Origin: Woeseiaceae bacterium
GTDB taxonomy: Bacteria > Pseudomonadota > Gammaproteobacteria > Steroidobacterales > Woeseiaceae
Direction: 5' to 3'
Assembly (NCBI GenBank): GCA_022866645.1
Contig: JALHUQ010000171.1
Span: forward strand, 1-7,091
DNA: 7,091 nucleotides
The notes beneath the pieces are model-generated. The model did no database searches. It was not told where the DNA came from and saw only the letters and a list, made by a program, of their open reading frames with translations. The position numbers and the translations under genes are program-made. Positions 6,316 to 7,091 of the stretch are shown one piece after another (positions within the stretch are counted from its first letter, which is position 1; each line of letters opens with the position of its first letter).

Positions 6316-6483
6316 CTATTTGGCTTCATCCGGTGTACGGATAAAATGATTTGCATCCTTCTTGCCCACATCTTTTCTTATATTCTCGATAAACTCTTCT
6401 TTCAGAGCAGCTTTATCTTTTACATTGTGGTCATTACCGTGCTTACGGTCATAATCTTGCGAGTGATTTGATTTTTTTGTCAT
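6316..6483 (-). CDS. Small hydrophilic protein of unknown function (55 aa)
   Basis: The minus-strand frame runs from ATG (6483-6481) to TAG (6318-6316). A clear ribosome site (AAAGGG, 6 nt before the ATG) supports it. The protein is rich in charged residues: MTKKSNHSQDYDRKHGNDHN is followed by an amphipathic helix-like stretch (KDKAALKEEFIENIRKDVG) and the tail KKDANHFIRTPDEAK. There is no membrane segment, signal or cysteine. I do not recognise the family. The ordered amphipathic middle and the ribosome site argue for a real gene despite its size. It lies 34 nt downstream of the tiny membrane-protein ORF on the same strand and may share its transcript. Base composition is more A+T-rich than the neighbouring genes. 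Confidence 0.6.
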   Translation of the reverse strand: MTKKSNHSQDYDRKHGNDHNVKDKAALKEEFIENIRKDVGKKDANHFIRTPDEAK

Positions 6484-6507
6484 ATAGACCCTTTCTTCTG
6501 CGACCAG

Positions 6508-6522
6508 CCTAGATCGTCTAGG
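6508..6522. other. Perfect palindrome at a stop codon
   Basis: CCTAGA-TCG-TCTAGG forms a 6-bp stem with a 3-nt loop. On the minus strand it includes the TAG of the tiny membrane ORF and lies in the gap before the 55-aa gene. No T-run follows, so it is not a standard terminator; it could be an mRNA-processing or stability hairpin, or a protein-binding site. Confidence 0.5.
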
Positions 6523-6592
6523 CCCTGCGAATAAACCACACGATAAGTGCGATGATAAGAATCGTTCCGAGAATGCCGCCGCCGAGTAACAT
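6518..6592 (-). CDS. Tiny single-helix membrane protein (24-35 aa)
   Basis: From ATG 6592 the minus strand encodes 24 residues: MLLGGGILGTILIIALIVWF followed by IRRA and TAG. GGAG lies 6 nt before this ATG, the best ribosome site. Two further in-frame ATGs at 6604 (28 aa) and 6625 (35 aa) lack such sites. The product is one hydrophobic helix followed by two arginines, fitting an inner-membrane protein with a cytoplasmic C-terminus. A -10-like CATAAT (6613-6608) lies just upstream, but no good -35 is seen. The family is not recognised. It could encode a small membrane-stress or complex-associated protein, but nothing in the sequence fixes its role. A chance ORF is possible, though a pure helix with basic end is unusual by chance. 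Confidence 0.45.
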   Translation of the reverse strand: MLLGGGILGTILIIALIVWFIRRA

Positions 6593-6711
6593 GAGAATCT
6601 CCATTGAATTATGTTCGATTCTCATTGAAGCATGTCTGGTGTGAACTGTCTGTGCGCAGCCGAACATAGCGTGGTCTTATTTGGTTCTCCTCACGGCGCA
6701 AACAAGATGCC

Positions 6712-6834
6712 CTAGCTGATCAAGACGGTCTTTCGGTTAACAATCTCGATGATTCCGTCTCGAGCCAGCTCGCTGGCGTTAACCCGACGCTTTTGTGCCA
6801 CCGAAGGGCAAGCGTGGATCGGACTTGACCAGAG
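6712..6834 (-). pseudogene. Possible C-terminal remnant of a CRP/FNR-type regulator
   Basis: The minus-strand frame ending at TAG 6712-6714 closes with ELARDGIIEIVNRKTVLIS. This resembles the end of CRP/FNR-family helix-turn-helix domains, where the recognition helix is followed by a short beta-wing. Just upstream, in a shifted frame, the strand reads SVGLTPAS, like the turn that normally precedes that part (GLTPxSVSR). If both are real, a small deletion with a frame change has removed the middle of the recognition helix. The match is short and judged from memory, so this is a weak call; the segment may be unrelated sequence. Confidence 0.3.
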
Positions 6835-6975
6835 AAATCGATAACGCTCTTTCCAAATGATCTTCTCGTCGAGCAACTCAGCCGGCAGACCTTGATCGGC
6901 AAGAAGCTCCGGATGCACGCGCACAATGAGAACCTCCTCGTAGTAGGCGCGACTGAAGATGCCGATGATAAGATG
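6835..6975 (-). pseudogene. Fragment of a PPK2-family polyphosphate kinase gene
   Basis: Read on the minus strand from 6975, the frame gives IIGIFSRAYYEEVLIVRVHP, then ELLADQGLPAELL and IIWKERYRF. This matches a conserved stretch of PPK2-family polyphosphate:nucleotide phosphotransferases (pattern IGIFNRSYYEEVLVVRVHPE...WKERY), soluble enzymes that move phosphate between polyphosphate and nucleotides. Only about 45 of some 270-300 residues remain. The Walker A and lid regions are missing, and the expected NFE.YL.NGT continuation is replaced by unrelated residues. Both ends are therefore broken and it cannot be functional. A GTG at 6924 could start a 70-aa ORF but gives no credible protein. 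The upstream break falls within a few bases of a repeat piece at 6981. Confidence 0.65.
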
Positions 6976-6980
6976 TTGGA

Positions 6981-7011
6981 TGACTGCTGCTGACCCAAAG
7001 TGGACGTTGCG
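6981..7011 (+). repeat. Partial copy of the dispersed repeat (right-end core only)
   Basis: This segment matches 320-350 of copy 1 at about 25 of 31 positions, including CTGACCCAAAG unbroken. The left 90 or so columns of the repeat are absent. It lies 5 bp outside the recognisable end of the PPK2 fragment, which suggests that the break in that gene and the repeat are linked. Confidence 0.65.
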
Positions 7012-7091
7012 AGTCGCGAGAATTTACGTTGCTGAATAATCGTATGCTGCCTCCGTGCTAGTATTCGCACGGTACCTAGCAAGAATAATGA

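Noticed and set aside
6720..7082. Minus-strand 120-codon ORF
   Set aside because: It crosses the partial repeat and reads the PPK2 fragment in the wrong frame; no coherent protein.

Overview
The window reads as bacterial chromosome, most likely from a proteobacterium and possibly a gammaproteobacterium. This rests on a CIO-type cytochrome bd operon, Shine-Dalgarno-led genes, an IS3-family element and a dispersed intergenic repeat ending in a TGACCCAAAG core. I know that core from many proteobacterial and environmental genomes, where it is often mis-called as protein. The placement is inference, because no rRNA, tRNA or lineage marker is present.

Layout from left to right. The window opens with the 3' end of an unidentified membrane-protein gene (2-223). 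Next come repeat copy 1 (225-345), a secreted M20-family zinc peptidase (398-1822), repeat copy 2 (1937-2057), a small membrane-anchored protein of unknown function with a doubtful start codon (about 2087/2120-2527), and repeat copy 3 (2541-2661). A short leader ORF (2785-2829) then abuts cydA (2830-4197), which overlaps cydB (4197-5198) by one base. A compact IS3-type element (5207-6189) with clear terminal inverted repeats sits 8 nt past the cydB stop and carries only an OrfB-type transposase. The right end (6190-7091) holds two very small minus-strand genes, one encoding 24-35 aa with a single membrane segment and one encoding 55 hydrophilic residues. Beyond them is a decayed stretch with a fragment of a PPK2-family polyphosphate kinase gene and perhaps the tail of a CRP/FNR-type regulator, followed by a short piece of the same dispersed repeat.

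Functionally, cydAB encodes the two core subunits of a quinol oxidase that reduces oxygen to water in the inner membrane. The short Q-loop points to the CIO (cyanide-insensitive) subtype. The leader ORF ends directly against the cydA start and cydA/cydB overlap as TGATG, so the three reading frames look translationally chained. The peptidase and the small membrane protein look like independent single genes, each separated by a copy of the repeat. All three full repeat copies have the same orientation, the same length (121 columns without gaps) and lie downstream of a stop codon.

The gene-free stretches 1823-2071, 2528-2784, 6190-6315 and 6593-6711 hold only the repeats, one weak hairpin and no convincing promoter or RNA gene. 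I did not find a clearly new multi-gene system. The most unusual points are the leader-cydA arrangement, the orfA-less IS with a structured start region, the ATC in place of a start codon, the repeat family, and two genes of 24-55 codons.
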